From Paludibacteraceae bacterium (GTDB taxonomy: Bacteria; Bacteroidota; Bacteroidia; Bacteroidales; Paludibacteraceae): a stretch of 64,000 nucleotides of DNA. Location: contig CAJOEJ010000005.1 of the NCBI GenBank assembly GCA_905233375.1, positions 31,081-95,080 of the forward strand. The letters are read 5' to 3'. This document shows, in pieces, positions 17,655 through 27,035 of this stretch. Position 1 is the first letter of the stretch. The number at the start of each line of letters is the position of its first letter. The translations under genes and the position numbers were made by a program. The notes beneath the pieces were generated by a model, which was not told the origin of the DNA, ran no database searches, and saw nothing but the letters and a program-made list of their open reading frames with translations.

Positions 17655-18141
17655 TAGTGTCCATTAAAAACAGAAAAAAACATCTAAAACCCTTTGAGCG
17701 CTTTATCAGCGGTGCTTCTTGAACAAACAGTTAGTAAAACCTGCTTGTAAGCAAGCTTCTAGACGGCTTTTACTAACAATTTGTCACACTATGAGTCAAA
17801 GCACTCAAAGCAATAAACATAAATAAAATCAAATCGTCGCGCATAAAACATTAGTAGTTTCTTGTGGAAAAATTTGGCGAATCTTGTTTTTTTCCAACTG
17901 CATCAATATCTACTCGATACCAAGACGAGAGAGAGACGAGAGCAAACCGAGAGTAACCCGACGGTCGACCGACAGTGAGTGCTAACGAGACGCTAACCAG
18001 GACGTACTCTTGTCGAATTGTTTTATATGTATATGTCTTTGGAAATAATCGTTGTGGCTAAGAATGATTTAACTCGTAGAACCCACCTCTAAATCATTCA
18101 AAAGGGTTTTGTAGTTTTTTGTTTAATTTTAGTGGACACTA
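17655..18141. mobile_element. MITE-like non-coding element with imperfect terminal inverted repeats
   Basis: The left end reads TAGTGTCCATTAAAA and, 27 bases in, AAAACCCTTT. The right end, read on the opposite strand, gives TAGTGTCCACTAAAA and then AAAACCCTTT. No transposase frame lies inside its about 490 bases. The left half holds three nested inverted repeats: 17692-17704 with 17798-17810, 17730-17739 with 17768-17777, and 17743-17747 with 17752-17756. The right half contains the 50-bp hairpin also found in the RNase R leader. No clear target duplication is visible. It separates the glgP terminator from the promoter of the giant surface protein. Confidence 0.6.
18062..18111. repeat. 50-bp repeated element with hairpin, copy 2 (inside the MITE-like element)
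   Basis: GAATGATTT/AAATCATTC stem of 9 bp, with AACCC at 18080-18084 able to pair with GGGTT at 18104-18108. It differs from the copy at 14589-14638 at two positions. Confidence 0.8.
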
Positions 18142-18174
18142 ATATGAAAAAGTATAAAAAAATGTAGCCAGCTC

Positions 18175-18205
18175 TTGCATATGTCAAAAAAAAGCAGTAA
18201 TTTTG
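18175..18205 (+). promoter_or_regulatory. Promoter of the giant surface protein gene
   Basis: TTGCATATGTC, an A-run and TAATTTTG with a 20-bp spacer. The 160-base leader contains hairpins such as GTGCC-CTTA-GGCAC. Confidence 0.85.
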
Positions 18206-18365
18206 CACCGTCTTTGCTCAAGTGCCCTTAGGCACGAAAGAATTGACTTGTCGTAAAAGGTCTAACACGTTACAAAAGTTTCGTGTCGGTCTTTGCGAAA
18301 ATCTTTTTGTGTAACCGTACTACGGTGCCTGGTAATGAACATAAATAGCAAAAATACATAAAACA

Positions 18366-21300
18366 ATGAAAAATAGTAACTATAATTTCAAATCAATCGT
18401 GCAGAGTAATGCACGGTGGTTATTGACCTTACTCGCTATCCTCACCCTCGGCGTGGGACAAATGAGAGCTTACGAAGCTACAATCTTTTTTGCTCCGGGA
18501 GAAATAGATGCAGCTTGGGATAGCTGGACCGAATGTTGGGTGAATGTCAATCACGGAAATTGGGTAAATTATGAAATGGACAATACTGGGCTTACGTATA
18601 ATGGTCATACATTATATTATAAACATTATACGGATGGTAATCAAGACAAAGCGTGGACTATAGAGTTTCATAAAGAGCAAAATGAATGGCTGGGAAGAAA
18701 AGCTTTAGATAATGTTGAAACCAATTCTTCTGTCTTTAATAACAAATTATGGAACGGCTCGTCATGGGTTGATGTGAAATATATATATGGTGACGGAGAT
18801 GGGAATTGGCTGAATGGGCAATTATGGGTTAGTGATGCTGTGTCCAACTCGATAATAAAAGGTACAACAAGAACCTATACCTCCTGTGCTCCTGGTTTAA
18901 AAAGTTTCAGATTGACGGGAAGTAGTACTTTGGGCTATTCTAATATTAATGAATGTAATGTGCCATACTATACGAACGAGCACAATAACATTTGTTTCTC
19001 AACTGTAGCCACAGCAGATATAACCATTGGTTATGACGATTCCGGCATATCAATCAATGTGACCTATGCTGATTTGGCATCTACGCTGAATGATATTCTT
19101 AATAATCAAAAGATTATGTTCTATTATGGAGATAATTGGAGTGTAGATTGTGCAAAATATCTTCATACAACAAATTCACCCCGAGATAATCATTATTCGT
19201 CTGTTAGTATACATTTAAATGATAGACGTTTGGCTATAGCCATTGTCGAGCCTGACGTGCGATACTGGGTTGCAAATGATGGTTCTTGGGCTGGTTTACA
19301 AATGACTCAAGTTGCTAAAAAAGGAGGTCGTTATACACTTTATTCAGACAATGGAGATCGACTTGACGAGTCCAATGGTGAATTACCGTCATGGACAACG
19401 AGTGCTGCAACTATAGCTAAAGGAACAACCAATTCCGGATTAGCGGCTACGTGCAATAATTCTGTAATAGGCAGATCACATACTTATTCGTATTATTATA
19501 CCCAAGATGCGGATAATGGAAGTGCTTCTTGGAACGAGTTCAATCCGGCAAGTGCAGCAAGTCTTGCTGTTGGTGAATACACCGTGCGGGCACTGGCGCA
19601 TGACGGAAACATCTATGTGCGTACCGAATCAGCTGCTACGTTGACGGTATATGCTGCGATCACCCTGAATAACCACGGTGCAACGTCGGCGGGTACGACA
19701 AGTGTAAATGCGGTGCTCGGTAGTACAGCAGCGGATATTTCTGTTCCGTCGAAGACGGGTTATACTTTCAATGGTTACTATACCGGCGAGAATGGGGCAG
19801 GAACAAAAGTCATTAACGCGAATGGTTCGTGGGTATCCAATAATTCGGGATATACGGACAATTCTTCGCCGTGCAAATATGATGCCACAGCTAATCACGA
19901 ATTACATGCCTATTGGACGGAGGACGACCATACTGTTACTGTTAATGCAACCGCAGGTGGTTCGGTGGCTTCTGCCAGCGTAACTGGTCATTATGAAACA
20001 AACGTAACGCTGCCTACAGCAACAGCTGATCCGGGATATTACTTCACAGGTTGGACAACTACTGATGGTTCTGTTACCTATACGAATCAAAGTAGTGCTA
20101 CTTCGGCACAAGTGAACGGTCTGACAGCCGCAGCTACCGTGCAAGCTAACTTCCTTCCAATTTGGCGCGTTGCTTATTCAGGCGATAGTTACTATACGGA
20201 TAACCATCAAATCACTACTATCACAACTTCGGCAGGTGTGATGACTTCGGGTTCGGTAACGATAGACCTGAATGCGAACACAGACTATGCGTTCAAAATT
20301 TTCAACAAACAGGCCGATCATTGGTGGGGGCATGTTGGCGATGTGACCAAGATTACATACGCAAATCAGGCTACGGCGCAAAGTTTGTCAGATGATAATA
20401 CAGGAAACGACCAGACCTTCCATACCGCCGGTAAGGGTACATATACCTTTACTTGGAATGTAAGCAGTAGCGAGATAACCATTACATACCCGACTTCTTA
20501 TACCGTTACCTTTGGTGAAGGAACAGGATACGGAGCGGCTGTTACGGCTTCTGTAGAGAGTTCGGGGGCTATCAATAGTGGTGACTATGCAGCAGCAGGT
20601 AAGGATATTACCTTTACGCAGTCAGCGGCTACTGGTTATTCGTTCGCAGGTTGGTATGATGCCAGTACCGGGGGCTCAGCTGTTGCAACGATGGGTGTAG
20701 GCGATAATGTGCTGGACGACATTGGAGCTAATGCAACCGTTTACTCGCGCTACACCGAGAACAAATCAACTATTACCGTTAGTGCCGGCACAGGTGGTAC
20801 TGTGACTACTGGTAGCGGTGAGCACTCGCTCGGTGTGGCTACCACACAAGCCATCAATGCTTCTGCTAATCCCGGTTATACATGGAGCACATGGACAACA
20901 ACCGGTGTCGCAAGATTGACAGATGCCGCTACTTCTGCAAGCAATACCGCCACGACAGACGGTACGAATGGTGGCACAGGTACAATTACCGCTACCTTTA
21001 CCGCCAATACATACTACGTAGCCTTCAATGCGAATGGCGGAACCGGCTCGATGAGCAATGAATCCTTTACCTACGATGCCGATGCCAAGGCGTTGACCAC
21101 CAATACGTTCACACGCAGTCATTATACATTTGCGGGATGGAATACAAAAGCAGATGGTTCTGGAGACCCCTATACTGACGAACAAAAGGTAAGCAATCTT
21201 GCTACTTCCGGCACACTGGCTCTTTACGCCCAATGGACGGAGATTACACACGATGTTTCGGCATCTGCTTCTCCCGTAGCAGGTGGTACGGTAACGCCTA

Positions 21301-24300
21301 CCAGCGCAACTGCAATGGGCGAAGATAACGGTGGTGACATTACCGCATCTGCTAACACAGGTTATACTTTCTCTGCATGGAGTATTGCATCTGGTTCGGG
21401 TGATTTCGGTGCTTCAGGAACTGCGACTACCAGTACGACTGCCAACACTAAGTTCCGCCCGTTAGCAAATGCTACCCTGACGGCTACCTTTACTGCCCAC
21501 ACATACTCCGTTCGTTTTAACGCGAATAGCGGTAGCGGAAGTATGGATAATCAAGCGTTTACTTATGATGCAGCGCAGAACCTGACTGCTTGTGCTTTCA
21601 CCAAAACGGGTTACAGTTTCGGCGGATGGGCTACATCGCAAGCGAATGCCGATGCCGGTACTAAAGCATATGATAATGAAGAGAGCGTTAGCAACCTTGC
21701 CAGCGCACAAGGCGCAGTAGTGGATTTGTATGCTATTTGGACTGCGAATCCGTACACCGTAACGCTGAATGTGGATGAAGCGAACAAGGGAACGATTGCA
21801 GAAGCAACGACCAGCCAAGACGTTACCTATGATGACGCCACAATAACCGTTCCGAATCTTCCGACAGCTGCTAACGGCTACTGCTTCATGGGCTTTTATA
21901 CCGCAACAGCCGGAGGTGGTACGAAACTTATCAACGCCGATGGTACATGGATCGCTTCCGTAGCCGGATACACGGATGGAAGCGCTAACTGGAAATATAC
22001 AGGTAATGTGACCCTCTATGCGTACTACCAGAAAGCAGAGATTACCAATATTGCCTTTACAGGTGGCGCGGTAGCTCCTCCGAGTACGTCCAAGACGGTG
22101 ACGGCGACCATCAGTCCGACACCGACGGGAACGACGACTGTCTGCTGGCGGATCCTTTATAGCAATGACAACCCGCTGGATCCTCAACCGGCATTCAGCC
22201 CTTCCGCACAAGGTACTTCGGTTAGTTTCACTTCGCCGGCTGAAGGCGGTGCGTACAAAGTAGAAGCGGTATTGCGTACCGGTAGTTTATGTGGCGGAGG
22301 CACAACGCTGGATTCTGTTACGGCGAACTTCCAGGTAGCCACTGAACATAACGTCACCGTGCTTTACAAGTGCGGAAGTGATATTATCGCCGCTTCTACA
22401 AGCATGACCGGTAAGCCCTTAGAGTGGACTTCTATAACCGCACCGGACATCTTCGGCTATACTTTCGATCATTGGGTTGCCGGTGATGGTATTACGCTGA
22501 GTGAAGACGGTGAAGATGAATTAGGAGAGGATGAGAGTGAAGAAGAAACAATCTATATCAGAGCCGTTTATGACGGTCGTCTGACAGCGGTTTATGACAA
22601 GAAGAAACTGATCTTTTTGGATCTGTCGCAAACGTTCAGCTTAAGTGGCAAATGGAATAATCCATATGCATATTTCTATACATCTGCTGGCTATTGGGAC
22701 AGCTCTAAGGGAGCCGGTGCTACTGGAGCCGCCTGCGTGGGAAAAGGGGCGATGACCAATATCGAGGGAACCGATATATGGTACTACGATTATGGAAGCG
22801 TATCTAACTTCGGCAATATAATTGCTTTTACCTGGGACGATCATCTTACTGCAGTTAATTTCTCTAGCACTGATGTTATTTACCGTAGTGACTTTAGTGA
22901 AGGCACACCGCTCTTTGTTCCGCACGTAGGACAAACTCCCGAAGAAAAGAACACTCCATCTGCTAAATACTACGAAGCCGGTTATTGGGTAACGTATCTG
23001 GGCGAGAAAACGGGTTATACTTTGCGTATTAAGAATAGTAGTACCCATGAGTTAATAAAGGAGGTTCCGTTCACTTCGGAGACTAAACGAATGAGCATGG
23101 AAGCGGTTACTGACCTTGAGGCTTCGCACACATATGAGTTCGAAGTAATGCGTGATAATGGAAAGTACTACAAGAATAATGGTTCAATGACCTATTCAAG
23201 TAGAAATGGCAACTGGGAATTCACGGAGGCTAAGAGTATAGGTACTATTGTTACCACCGCTTCCGGAGACTACACGTTCACCTTAAGTTTTGCGGATAAC
23301 AACAATGATGAAAACTACCAGTTACGTGTTAATGTAAAATATCCGGTTGCAACGAATGACTATCGTTTGATATATAAAGACGATGTACACACCGCTTTCA
23401 AGCCTTCGGCTGTTGTTGCCAATAAACCGGGCGGCACCGATATAGTATCGTTCTTCGTCCGTCCGAATAGTAATCCGATCTTGTACAAACAGACGGCATC
23501 GGTCGCAGGGGATGGTACAATTACCTGGGCAACAACAGCAACGAACTTAATCACCGCCGATATGAAGTCCGCGGTAATCACCAAGGACAGTGTCTATAAC
23601 TTCAACTTGGTGATGGACGAAGGCGGTAATTTGAGTGTAGGTAGCGTAGAGGCTTACACCGGTAACTTCTATATCCGTACCGATGGAGCGAACAACAAGT
23701 GGGATAACTATACTAATGCAGACCACATGATGACCTATTCCGAGTATTCGGAGAAGAACGCCGGCTATAGTCACTACTTTATGGCATTCGTGGAGAATAA
23801 TGTGAATGTGAAGTTTGTTGTTGCCAACGACTATAGTCCGTGTATCTCGGATACATTGGTACAAGGCAGCGAATCAGCGCTTATGGACGCAAGCGGATTT
23901 ATCTATGAAAGAGCGAATGTTCGCTTCATGTGGAACAGACATGATAACTCCTTAAGACGTGCATATCTGGCAGCAGCCAAGGACGATGGAACAAAATTCC
24001 TCGTTCTGCGCGCTAATTCTTCTTCAGACATGATGGACAAGGACGGCAATGCGCTGATTAATTCTGCTAATAGTGGACAAGCTGGTTATAACCGCAAAGC
24101 TCCGGATAATAGTATTCAGTTTGTGGATACCGAGAATTGGATTTATGAGACGAACGTCAAGATTAAACCGAGTGCTTATGTGAAGTTGTATGCGCACTAC
24201 CACTCGGCAGATCATTACTTTAAGGGTGAGAATAATGGTACTTTCGATGGAAGCAATGCTATCCAGTTGATGACAGGTACGGGTGAGCCTGAACTCGTTC

Positions 24301-25814
24301 GTGTTATCTATGACTTCAAGACCGACCGTCTGTTAGCAGCATTGGAACCGAGTGGAAACATCGATGCAGAACAGGCAATCAATGCAGATGTCATGTTCGT
24401 TCGTGAGCATCAGGGAGATATCAAGCAGTTGACCTTCAGCGAAAATGCATTGACTGAAGAGATGGGAGCCATTACGGAAATTAAAACTGCCTACGCGGTA
24501 ATGCGATTCAATAAGTGGACTTTGAACAACAAATCAAAGGAAGGTGGACATGCCGTTTTGGATCCGTTACTCTCTCGCTATGAGCGTGACTTGTTCTATG
24601 TATCGTTCCCGTTCCGCGTTTCAATGAACGAGGTATTCGGATTTGGTACGTACGGTAAGCATTGGATTATTGAGTACTATGACGGAGAAGCACGCGCGGC
24701 TAACGGATTCTGGGCAGAGACTGCGTCCTACTGGAGATATGTTACGGATCGTAGGGGTAAGTTCTTTGAACCGAACCAGGGATATATTATAGCCTTGGAT
24801 CTGGATGAGTTGGGCGAGGATTCCGAGGTATGGAACAATAACGTGCAGAACGTTGAACTCTACTTCCCGTCATACGGAACGATGGGAGATATTACCAATG
24901 CTACAGTAGAAATGACTATACCCGAACATACATGTACTATCGGCCCACGCTTTGTGGGTGGAGACGACCGCCGTGTGAAGGATAGTCACTGGAATGTGAT
25001 GTCTGTTCCGACATACGTCAATACGAGCAGTGTAGACTTCGCTAACACAACGTGGACAGCAACTAAACCGAGCTTCCTCTATGAGTGGAACCCCAGCGAT
25101 AACTCGCTTACACCTCGTTCAGGAACCGGTTATACGTACCACGCTATGCATGCATACATCGTACAATACGCCGGAAAAGTGACTTGGACGTCCACCAGCG
25201 TCACGCCGTCATCTGTCGTGGCGCGTGAGCGCAAGGCACCGAGTGAAGTGGAATTCCGTCTGGAGTTGAGTCAAAACGACCGGATAATGGATCAGACCTT
25301 CGTCAAGTTGAGTGACGATGAGGAGGTAAGTACGGAATTTGTCTTCGGTGAAGATATGTCGAAGGAGTTCCACAAGAGCAATTCGAACATCTACACAATG
25401 GTTAGCACAATGATTGACGGCGACCTCTCCGTTACCGAGACCGCAGGTAACACGCTGCCTATGACAGAGCAGACAACCCTTGTTCCGGTAGGTGTGAAGA
25501 TAGCTACTGACGGCGATTACACCTTCGCGATTCCGGAAGGAACGAATGGAGTAGGCGTCACGCTCATTGATAACGAGACCGGAATCCGCACGAGCCTGAG
25601 CGCACTCGATTATACCGTTAACCTGAGTGCCGGTACGTACAATGGACGCTTTGAGTTGGAGATATCGCCGATTGTTCAGACACCTACGGACGTCGAAAAT
25701 GTACAAAGTGACAATGTACAAGGTACAAATGTACGCAAAGTGCTCATTGACAACATGCTCTATATCGTCAAGGACGGCAAGATGTATGACGCGCGCGGAG
25801 CACGTGTAGAATAA
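18366..25814 (+). CDS. Giant secreted surface protein with InlB/Listeria-Bacteroides-type repeats
   Basis: A 2482-residue protein with a signal peptide (WLLTLLAILTLGVGQMRAYE). Residues about 45-400 form an unidentified N-terminal region. Residues about 430-1225 hold several beta-grasp repeats of the Listeria-Bacteroides (InlB B-repeat) type, seen as NANGGTGSM...YTFAGWNT...LYAQWTE and variants ending LYAIWTA, LYAYYQ or VYSRYTE. The later part is a long Bacteroidota-type extracellular region. The C-terminus (KVLIDNMLYIVKDGKMYDA) resembles the tail of type IX-sorted or surface proteins in this phylum. Residues VQSDNVQGTNV near the end are encoded by a GTACAAAG repeat. The DNA of the N-terminal region is visibly AT-richer than the rest. 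Adhesion is a guess. Confidence 0.75.
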   Translation: MKNSNYNFKSIVQSNARWLLTLLAILTLGVGQMRAYEATIFFAPGEIDAAWDSWTECWVNVNHGNWVNYEMDNTGLTYNGHTLYYKHYTDGNQDKAWTIEFHKEQNEWLGRKALDNVETNSSVFNNKLWNGSSWVDVKYIYGDGDGNWLNGQLWVSDAVSNSIIKGTTRTYTSCAPGLKSFRLTGSSTLGYSNINECNVPYYTNEHNNICFSTVATADITIGYDDSGISINVTYADLASTLNDILNNQKIMFYYGDNWSVDCAKYLHTTNSPRDNHYSSVSIHLNDRRLAIAIVEPDVRYWVANDGSWAGLQMTQVAKKGGRYTLYSDNGDRLDESNGELPSWTTSAATIAKGTTNSGLAATCNNSVIGRSHTYSYYYTQDADNGSASWNEFNPASAASLAVGEYTVRALAHDGNIYVRTESAATLTVYAAITLNNHGATSAGTTSVNAVLGSTAADISVPSKTGYTFNGYYTGENGAGTKVINANGSWVSNNSGYTDNSSPCKYDATANHELHAYWTEDDHTVTVNATAGGSVASASVTGHYETNVTLPTATADPGYYFTGWTTTDGSVTYTNQSSATSAQVNGLTAAATVQANFLPIWRVAYSGDSYYTDNHQITTITTSAGVMTSGSVTIDLNANTDYAFKIFNKQADHWWGHVGDVTKITYANQATAQSLSDDNTGNDQTFHTAGKGTYTFTWNVSSSEITITYPTSYTVTFGEGTGYGAAVTASVESSGAINSGDYAAAGKDITFTQSAATGYSFAGWYDASTGGSAVATMGVGDNVLDDIGANATVYSRYTENKSTITVSAGTGGTVTTGSGEHSLGVATTQAINASANPGYTWSTWTTTGVARLTDAATSASNTATTDGTNGGTGTITATFTANTYYVAFNANGGTGSMSNESFTYDADAKALTTNTFTRSHYTFAGWNTKADGSGDPYTDEQKVSNLATSGTLALYAQWTEITHDVSASASPVAGGTVTPTSATAMGEDNGGDITASANTGYTFSAWSIASGSGDFGASGTATTSTTANTKFRPLANATLTATFTAHTYSVRFNANSGSGSMDNQAFTYDAAQNLTACAFTKTGYSFGGWATSQANADAGTKAYDNEESVSNLASAQGAVVDLYAIWTANPYTVTLNVDEANKGTIAEATTSQDVTYDDATITVPNLPTAANGYCFMGFYTATAGGGTKLINADGTWIASVAGYTDGSANWKYTGNVTLYAYYQKAEITNIAFTGGAVAPPSTSKTVTATISPTPTGTTTVCWRILYSNDNPLDPQPAFSPSAQGTSVSFTSPAEGGAYKVEAVLRTGSLCGGGTTLDSVTANFQVATEHNVTVLYKCGSDIIAASTSMTGKPLEWTSITAPDIFGYTFDHWVAGDGITLSEDGEDELGEDESEEETIYIRAVYDGRLTAVYDKKKLIFLDLSQTFSLSGKWNNPYAYFYTSAGYWDSSKGAGATGAACVGKGAMTNIEGTDIWYYDYGSVSNFGNIIAFTWDDHLTAVNFSSTDVIYRSDFSEGTPLFVPHVGQTPEEKNTPSAKYYEAGYWVTYLGEKTGYTLRIKNSSTHELIKEVPFTSETKRMSMEAVTDLEASHTYEFEVMRDNGKYYKNNGSMTYSSRNGNWEFTEAKSIGTIVTTASGDYTFTLSFADNNNDENYQLRVNVKYPVATNDYRLIYKDDVHTAFKPSAVVANKPGGTDIVSFFVRPNSNPILYKQTASVAGDGTITWATTATNLITADMKSAVITKDSVYNFNLVMDEGGNLSVGSVEAYTGNFYIRTDGANNKWDNYTNADHMMTYSEYSEKNAGYSHYFMAFVENNVNVKFVVANDYSPCISDTLVQGSESALMDASGFIYERANVRFMWNRHDNSLRRAYLAAAKDDGTKFLVLRANSSSDMMDKDGNALINSANSGQAGYNRKAPDNSIQFVDTENWIYETNVKIKPSAYVKLYAHYHSADHYFKGENNGTFDGSNAIQLMTGTGEPELVRVIYDFKTDRLLAALEPSGNIDAEQAINADVMFVREHQGDIKQLTFSENALTEEMGAITEIKTAYAVMRFNKWTLNNKSKEGGHAVLDPLLSRYERDLFYVSFPFRVSMNEVFGFGTYGKHWIIEYYDGEARAANGFWAETASYWRYVTDRRGKFFEPNQGYIIALDLDELGEDSEVWNNNVQNVELYFPSYGTMGDITNATVEMTIPEHTCTIGPRFVGGDDRRVKDSHWNVMSVPTYVNTSSVDFANTTWTATKPSFLYEWNPSDNSLTPRSGTGYTYHAMHAYIVQYAGKVTWTSTSVTPSSVVARERKAPSEVEFRLELSQNDRIMDQTFVKLSDDEEVSTEFVFGEDMSKEFHKSNSNIYTMVSTMIDGDLSVTETAGNTLPMTEQTTLVPVGVKIATDGDYTFAIPEGTNGVGVTLIDNETGIRTSLSALDYTVNLSAGTYNGRFELEISPIVQTPTDVENVQSDNVQGTNVRKVLIDNMLYIVKDGKMYDARGARVE
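25701..25740. repeat. GTACAAAG-type repeat inside the giant surface protein gene
   Basis: GTACAAAGTGACAATGTACA followed by AGGTACAAATGTAC, in frame, between the last strand and the C-terminal tail. Confidence 0.75.
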
Positions 25815-25851
25815 GTGAAACAGTAACAGTAGATAGATGATAACTTGCGAT

Positions 25852-26208
25852 ATGAAAAGATTTGTTATGATAATCATGGTATTGGGCGCGCTCACAGCGT
25901 GCCTGATGCCTGCGAACGCACAGACCGATATGAAGTGGCAGAATGCCACCCTGCAAGGCTCTGGAAGCACCTATGCTCCGCAGATAACGCCGGTTGGAGC
26001 CACTTCGGCATACAGCGAAGCCACTACGACCCAGACTTATTCGCCCGCACAAGCGCCCACCGGACCACGTAGGGGTTTTGATGTCGGTGGAGAAACCGGT
26101 CGGTCGGACGAGTCTCCCATCGGCGATGCCCTATTCCCGTTGCTCCTCTTCGCAATGCTATTCTGCGGATATATAGCCCTCCGCCGACTTAAAACATTAA
26201 ATCATTAA
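25852..26208 (+). CDS. Small exported protein with C-terminal membrane segment
   Basis: A 118-residue protein with an N-terminal signal peptide (MKRFVMIIMVLGALTACLMPANA; a Cys inside it does not form a good lipobox) and a C-terminal hydrophobic segment (SPIGDALFPLLLFAMLFCGYIALRR) followed by basic residues. The middle is low-complexity and rich in Thr, Pro and Ala. Small proteins with an x-PIGDALxPLLL tail are often next to large repeat surface proteins in Bacteroidales. I use the second ATG, at the signal peptide. It lies 37 bases after the giant gene and is probably in the same transcript. Function unknown. Its last codons run into the downstream tandem repeat. Confidence 0.7.
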   Translation: MKRFVMIIMVLGALTACLMPANAQTDMKWQNATLQGSGSTYAPQITPVGATSAYSEATTTQTYSPAQAPTGPRRGFDVGGETGRSDESPIGDALFPLLLFAMLFCGYIALRRLKTLNH

Positions 26209-26282
26209 ATCATTATATCATTAAATCATTAAATCATTAAATCATTAAAACATTATATCATTATACCATTATACCATTTAAT
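26188..26282. repeat. Tandem repeat of CATTAAAT / CATTATAC units
   Basis: About ten head-to-tail 8- to 9-bp units fill most of the gap between the small membrane protein and the toxin-antitoxin promoter. There are no unique spacers, so it is not a CRISPR array. Confidence 0.85.
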
Positions 26283-26323
26283 CCTTAATTTTGGACTAAA
26301 AGCAAAGAAAAAATACAAATTAT

Positions 26324-26354
26324 TTGCATATTATAAAAAAATATTGTAATTTTG
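26324..26354 (+). promoter_or_regulatory. Promoter of the toxin-antitoxin pair
   Basis: TTGCATATTAT, an A-run and TAATTTTG with a 20-bp spacer. A GAGGAGG ribosome site follows at 26371-26377, five bases before the start codon. Confidence 0.85.
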
Positions 26355-26382
26355 CAGCGCAAAATCAAGAGAGGAGGTATTT

Positions 26383-26631
26383 ATGCAAGTAGTTATCGAT
26401 GGAAATATTTATTCGCAGGCACAAGCGTACGCGCAACAGAATGGGCAGAACCTGAATAAGCTGATTGAGAATTTCTTACTCCTTTTTATCCAGCGAAGTA
26501 ACCGTGCAGCGTCCGAGGAGCCCGTTCCGGATGTGGTGGCAAGTCTGTTAGGCGCAGGTTTACCCCTTGATGCTGAAGATATCAACGGGCGTGAGGCTTA
26601 TTCTCAGTATTTGGAGGAGAAATATAAATGA
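26383..26631 (+). CDS. Antitoxin of a PIN-domain toxin-antitoxin pair (DUF6364-like)
   Basis: An 82-residue protein. The start (MQVVIDGNIYSQAQAYAQQ followed by NLNKLIENFLLLF) looks like a strand and two helices of a ribbon-helix-helix fold, and small proteins of this kind precede PIN toxins in Bacteroidota (DUF6364 type). The C-terminal 40 residues probably bind the toxin. It has a strong ribosome site and overlaps the toxin start by four bases (ATGA), as is common for antitoxin-first pairs. Autorepression of the promoter is expected but not shown. Confidence 0.75.
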   Translation: MQVVIDGNIYSQAQAYAQQNGQNLNKLIENFLLLFIQRSNRAASEEPVPDVVASLLGAGLPLDAEDINGREAYSQYLEEKYK

Positions 26632-27035
26632 AAAGGCTCTTTCTGGATACCAATATCGTGCTCGATTTGTTAGAAAAGCGCGAGCCCTTTTGTAATGATG
26701 CCGTCAGGCTTTTTTCGTTGGCATATAACAAAAAGGTGAAGTTGTTTGTCTCTCCGATCACATTTGCTACGGCATCCTATGTATTGTCGAAACATGAAGC
26801 GTCCGAAGTCAACAAACTCCTGTCTAATCTTCGCCAATTAGTAAGTGTGGCAACTACCAATGAGCGCACGATAGACGATGCCTTGGCATCTCAGTTCACC
26901 GATTTTGAAGATGCTATACAATATTACTCCGCGCTTACTTGCAAAGCGGAAGCAATTATCACTCGTAACGGCAAAGATTTTGCGCATTCCAAGTTGCCGG
27001 TTCTAACGGCGGGCGAGTGGCTTGACAATTTATAA
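26628..27035 (+). CDS. PIN-domain ribonuclease toxin (VapC type)
   Basis: A 135-residue PIN-domain nuclease. The acidic residues are in place: Asp in FLDTNIVLDLL at the start, DFEDAIQYYSA near residue 103, and ITRNGKDF near residue 118. VapC toxins cleave RNA, usually tRNA or rRNA, when released from their antitoxin; the target here is unknown. Its 3' end overlaps the convergent prenyltransferase gene by six bases. Confidence 0.86.
   Translation: MKRLFLDTNIVLDLLEKREPFCNDAVRLFSLAYNKKVKLFVSPITFATASYVLSKHEASEVNKLLSNLRQLVSVATTNERTIDDALASQFTDFEDAIQYYSALTCKAEAIITRNGKDFAHSKLPVLTAGEWLDNL

Noticed and set aside
17921..18010. CGAGA/ACCGA-rich stretch with GCTAAC words as a possible integron attC site
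   Set aside because: The words do not form the paired R and L boxes of attC, and no integrase or cassettes are present.
17655..18205. Inverted repeats near a surface-gene promoter as an invertible, phase-variable promoter
   Set aside because: The promoter at 18175-18205 lies outside the inverted repeats and already points at the gene, and no recombinase gene is near.
26188..26282. Regular short repeats that could suggest a CRISPR array
   Set aside because: Units are 8-9 bp, head to tail, with no unique spacers and no cas genes.
26383..27035. Toxin-antitoxin pair as part of a larger defence island
   Set aside because: Neighbours on both sides are ordinary genes; it is a stand-alone pair far from the island at 58-64 kb.
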